A stretch of DNA of 64,000 nucleotides from Heyndrickxia sp050281185 (GTDB taxonomy: Bacteria > Bacillota > Bacilli > Bacillales > Bacillaceae_C): positions 1 to 64,000 of the forward strand of contig NZ_JBNNWS010000012.1 of the NCBI RefSeq assembly GCF_050281185.1. The letters are read 5' to 3'. A model generated the notes under the pieces. The model had not been told where the DNA came from. It saw nothing but the letters and a program-made list of their open reading frames with translations, and ran no database searches. Below are positions 61,134 to 64,000 of this stretch, one piece after another. Numbering within the stretch: the stretch's first letter is position 1; each line of letters starts with the position of its first letter. Position numbers and translations under genes: made by a program.

Positions 61134-61865
61134 TTACGTTAGTTCTGTGTAAAAGCGGCAGCGATCGCCTCGTACAATGGATATACAAAATTCAACAGTT
61201 ATTCCATTAGCATCATAGGCTGTTCGTTCAAGTAACAGTGCTGGACGGCCTTTTTCCGTTTGAAGGTACTCACTTTCTTCGGGCCGAATGAGGACAGGTT
61301 CAAATGCCTCTTTTGCTCTAGTTACTATGATATTAAATTCCTGTGCGAATAAATCATATAATGATATTTCGCCAACTTTTTTAAGCTGCTCCATATCCGA
61401 AACCACATTTTTCGGAATAAAAGACGATTCCAAAATGTAAGGCTCATTGTTAGCACAACGAAGACGTTTCATTTCAATGACTTTCTCGCCTTCTCCAAGT
61501 TGTAACGCTTCCCGGATTTTTGCAGTCGGTTTTACTTCTTCTATTTTCAGAATGATATCCTTAGGATTTAATCCTTTTTCTTTTAATACTTTGCTAAAGC
61601 TATAAAACCCCATCAATGACTGCTGAAATTTTGGTTTTGCGACGAATGTTCCTTTTCCTTGGATTCGGTAAAGGATTCCTTCCTGAACAAGCTCCTCAAT
61701 TGCTTTTTTAGCCGTGTTGCGGCTTACACCGAATTGGTCCATCAATTGATTTTCTGATGGGATTTTATCACCAGGTGTCCAATATCCCTTTTCAATAGAC
61801 TCCTTAAGCCTTTCCATTAATTGGTGATAAAGTGGAATTATACTTTCATGCTGCAGTGGTTCCAT
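61134..61865 (-). CDS. GntR/HutC-family regulator with UTRA domain
   Basis: 243 residues from the ATG giving MEPLQHESIIPLYHQL; an in-frame extension of 34 residues covers the promoter and is rejected. The winged helix is IEKGYWTPGDKIPSENQLMDQFGVSRNTAKKAIEELVQEGILYRIQGKGTFV; the UTRA effector domain follows (VIEMKRLRCANNEPYILESSFI, LYDLFAQEFNI). NagR/AgaR-type members bind amino-sugar phosphates. It probably regulates the GH31, importer and ROK units and its own promoter. Confidence 0.92.
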   Translation of the reverse strand: MEPLQHESIIPLYHQLMERLKESIEKGYWTPGDKIPSENQLMDQFGVSRNTAKKAIEELVQEGILYRIQGKGTFVAKPKFQQSLMGFYSFSKVLKEKGLNPKDIILKIEEVKPTAKIREALQLGEGEKVIEMKRLRCANNEPYILESSFIPKNVVSDMEQLKKVGEISLYDLFAQEFNIIVTRAKEAFEPVLIRPEESEYLQTEKGRPALLLERTAYDANGITVEFCISIVRGDRCRFYTELT

Positions 61866-62287
61866 ATAATTTACCTGCCTTCCAACCATACTTATATTCT
61901 TTAAAAAAATTATATCACCGTACCTTATGGTGTCAACCCAACAAGTGAGTGTAAGAAAAATAGCCATCTTACTTGTAGATGGGAATTACTTTACGCCTAC
62001 ATAAATCCTTTTAAGGTGTGGTGTGATTTGATTTGCGGTAAACGATTCGATAAGAGTACATACTTTTCTATTTTTTATACTTTTCAGGATGGGGAGGTCT
62101 TTCAAGAAATTAAGACATTCATATAACTACATCCTAAGTCATCCGTCTCAAGTCTTAGATAAAAATAATCCCATGATAGGATTTAACGATTTAGGAACGA
62201 TGATATACTCGGTTAAGCAAGGGAGGAAATTATTGCTAATTTATTGGATCTAAAAAAGGAGAAAAAGTGGGAGGTTATGTAGATTTT
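61866..62287. other. Intergenic region between GntR and RND genes
   Basis: It holds the GntR promoter near its left end. A 58-codon plus-strand frame (about 62090-62266, MGRSFKKLRHSYNYIL...) has no ribosome site and matches nothing I know, so it is not called. GGGAGG boxes at 62222 and 62271 lie before short frames or the RND start. Confidence 0.4.
61909..61943 (-). promoter_or_regulatory. Promoter and operator of the GntR gene
   Basis: -35 TTGACA (61931-61936), 16-bp spacer, perfect -10 TATAAT (61909-61914). The spacer holds CACCGTA-CCT-TATGGTG (61916-61932), and GTCAACCCAACA flanks it exactly as at the ROK promoter. Autoregulation is likely. Confidence 0.75.
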
Positions 62288-64000
62288 ATGAAGTATTTAA
62301 CGAAGTGGGCCTTTCGAAATAAGGCTGCCTTAATCGTTATGACCGTTTTAACGTTGGGACTCGGGATTGGAAGTTATTTCATTTTACCGATGGAATTAAT
62401 GCCGGAAGCCGATAATCCCCAAGTAACCGTTGCGACGATAGGGCAAGGATATAATTCGCAAACAATGACGCAAGAGGTTACGGAGCCAATTGAAAATGCA
62501 GTAGCAACCGTAAAAGGCAAAACGGATGTGTTATCTACTACGGGCGATGGTTATTCGCAAGTGAACATATCCTTTGATTCCAAAACAAATATGAAGGAAG
62601 CAAAAAAACAAGTAGAAGATGCTATTAATAATTTGAGGCTACCGGATACTGTTTCCAAACCAAATATCATTCAGTACGATACCTCGATGATTCCAGTAGC
62701 CCAACTTTCTATTGCTATTGATAAAGGCTCTAAGGAAGCGAATCTTGAAAAACTAGAGAAAGAGATTTTGCCTAAGTTCGAGAGTATTAAAGGAGTGGGC
62801 AATGTCCAACTCTTCGGCAAAGATAATCCTCTAGTGGAAGTGAAATTGAATGTAAAAAAATTAGCTGCTAACCAGCAATCTATCAATTCCGTCATGAGTT
62901 TATTACAAGGTCAAAATCTTTCTGTATCTTTAGGAGATAAGAGCATTGACGGGCAAATGAGTAACCTTAAAGTAGTGGGGGAAATTACAAGTATAGAAGA
63001 ACTTGGAAATCTTATTCTTCCTTCTCTAGTGCCAAATGCACCAGTGGTACATTTAAAAGATGTGGCTGATATTCAGAGAAAGAGTGGTCAAGAAGGAATC
63101 ACCCATGTCAATGGAAAAGATGCAATGGCAATTTCGATCACTAAAGAAAGCAGTGCTAGTGCAGTAACGGTTGGGAAAGATATTCAAAAGGTTGCAGAGG
63201 ATATTAATAAATCGGGCACAGGTGAACATGTAGAAATATTGTTCTCGAGCTCGAAAATGGTGGTTGACTCTGTCAATAGTATGTTAAGAGAGGTATTATT
63301 GGGAGCTTTATTTGCAACAATCGTTATCGTTCTATTCTTAAGGAATATTCGTTCCACCTTGATCACCGTTGTATCCATTCCACTTTCGCTAGGCTTGACC
63401 TTGATATTGCTTTGGCAATCTGGCATTACGCTCAACATCCTGACATTGGGAGGAGTAGCGGTAGCGGTTGGACGGTTAGTGGATGATAGTATCGTAGTTG
63501 TCGAGAATATTTTCCGAAAGACTCAGAAAGAGGGTTTTTCTAAAGAGACAATTATCCAAGCAACAGGTGAAGTAGGAAAGGCAATTACATCCTCTACACT
63601 TACAACGATAGCTGTGTTTTTGCCGATGGGTCTCATTCAAAGCTCATTAAAGGCATTCTTACTGCCGTTTGCCTTAACGGTTACTTATTCCCTTTTGGCA
63701 TCTTTAATCGTTGCTTTAACGATTGTTCCTTTAATGTCATTTGGTCTGTTAAAAAAGGCGAAGCTACCGGAACATAAAGAACCTAAGCGTTATATGAATA
63801 TTTTAAAATGGAATCTTAATCATAAATGGGTACCAGTTCTCTTTGCTTTTATTATGTTTGTAGGCTCCATTACCCTTTATACGATGCTTCCTAAAGGTTC
63901 CGTTAGTGCAGATGATACAACGATGGTGTCTGTTACCATGACTTATCCAAGTGATACACCCATTTCAAAAGTGCAAGACCACGGACTCGCTTTTGAAAAG
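62288..64000 (+). CDS. RND efflux transporter, SwrC/YerP-like, cut by the window end
   Basis: 571 residues are visible and the frame is still open at the window edge; full relatives have about 1000-1060. Opening MKYLTKWAFRNKAALIVMTVLTLGLGIG is the first helix, followed by the pore domains (LPMELMPEADNPQVTV, EPIENAVATVKG) and helices 2-6 with GGVAVAVGRLVDDSIVVVENI, the AcrB-like proton-relay segment. In Bacillus SwrC exports surfactin-like molecules; substrate here is unknown. GGGAGG lies about 13 nt before the ATG. Confidence 0.9.
   Translation, partial: MKYLTKWAFRNKAALIVMTVLTLGLGIGSYFILPMELMPEADNPQVTVATIGQGYNSQTMTQEVTEPIENAVATVKGKTDVLSTTGDGYSQVNISFDSKTNMKEAKKQVEDAINNLRLPDTVSKPNIIQYDTSMIPVAQLSIAIDKGSKEANLEKLEKEILPKFESIKGVGNVQLFGKDNPLVEVKLNVKKLAANQQSINSVMSLLQGQNLSVSLGDKSIDGQMSNLKVVGEITSIEELGNLILPSLVPNAPVVHLKDVADIQRKSGQEGITHVNGKDAMAISITKESSASAVTVGKDIQKVAEDINKSGTGEHVEILFSSSKMVVDSVNSMLREVLLGALFATIVIVLFLRNIRSTLITVVSIPLSLGLTLILLWQSGITLNILTLGGVAVAVGRLVDDSIVVVENIFRKTQKEGFSKETIIQATGEVGKAITSSTLTTIAVFLPMGLIQSSLKAFLLPFALTVTYSLLASLIVALTIVPLMSFGLLKKAKLPEHKEPKRYMNILKWNLNHKWVPVLFAFIMFVGSITLYTMLPKGSVSADDTTMVSVTMTYPSDTPISKVQDHGLAFEK

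Noticed and set aside
62090..62266. 58-codon plus-strand frame before the RND gene
   Set aside because: No ribosome site and no recognisable similarity; could be chance in AT-rich DNA.
1..64000. CRISPR array, prophage, rRNA operon or replication origin
   Set aside because: No regularly spaced repeats, phage structural genes, rRNA sequence or DnaA-box cluster was seen in this window.

Overview
The window is low-GC DNA from a spore-former-type Firmicute, most likely a member of the Bacillaceae (Bacillus/Neobacillus-like). The support is an M-box riboswitch in front of mgtE, strong AGGAGG ribosome binding sites, frequent TTG/GTG starts, RacE, QueG, a tRNA-Gly(TCC) with encoded CCA, bacilli-type dispersed repeats, and many lipoproteins with Firmicute lipoboxes. 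Most genes lie on the minus strand.

Layout: 0-6 kb is housekeeping (glutamate racemase, epoxyqueuosine reductase, tRNA-Gly, a stand-alone GTP cyclohydrolase II, and MgtE under an M-box riboswitch with an extra small ORF in the leader). 5.7-13.5 kb has an AraC regulator with a VOC protein, an RlmI-type methyltransferase, an ABC-2 exporter with an SGNH hydrolase, a DUF4349 lipoprotein and a DUF975 membrane protein. 13.6-22.2 kb is accessory: LysR with a Gfo/Idh oxidoreductase, TetR with a more GC-rich MFS pump, a second MFS pump, LysR with a third MFS pump, and two recombinase fragments. 22.4-33 kb has an ECF sigma factor with its anti-sigma factor, small genes, a phosphatase, an APH-like kinase and a four-gene two-component/FtsX-type ABC module. 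33-42 kb has a C39-like lipoprotein, a striking dihydroorotate-dehydrogenase-like protein fused to a duplicated membrane domain, a sugar-dehydrogenase-like propeller, a MarR/lactonase operon with a double palindromic operator, and an islet bounded by truncated genes.

From 42 to 62 kb is one large minus-strand carbohydrate locus. It encodes a GntR regulator, a secreted multidomain GH31 enzyme (CBM32, FN3, dockerin, cohesin), two complete CUT1 ABC importers, a LacI regulator, a Gfo/Idh oxidoreductase, a ROK kinase, an AgaS isomerase/deaminase, a tagatose-6-phosphate kinase and a tagatose-1,6-bisphosphate aldolase. The simplest reading is release, uptake and catabolism of N-acetylgalactosamine or a related galacto-sugar through tagatose phosphates. 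The promoters carry related operator motifs around TTGAC -35 boxes, and a decayed GntR paralogue lies inside the locus. The window ends in an RND efflux gene that is cut off.

The clearest mobile signal is a family of four short (180-222 bp) non-autonomous elements at 7137, 12550, 45424 and 49921. Each has GGCT(G/C)TTTT terminal inverted repeats and an 8-bp target duplication, the pattern of ISL3-family insertion sequences. All coordinates, translations and repeats were read by eye; family names come from motif recognition, not from database searches.
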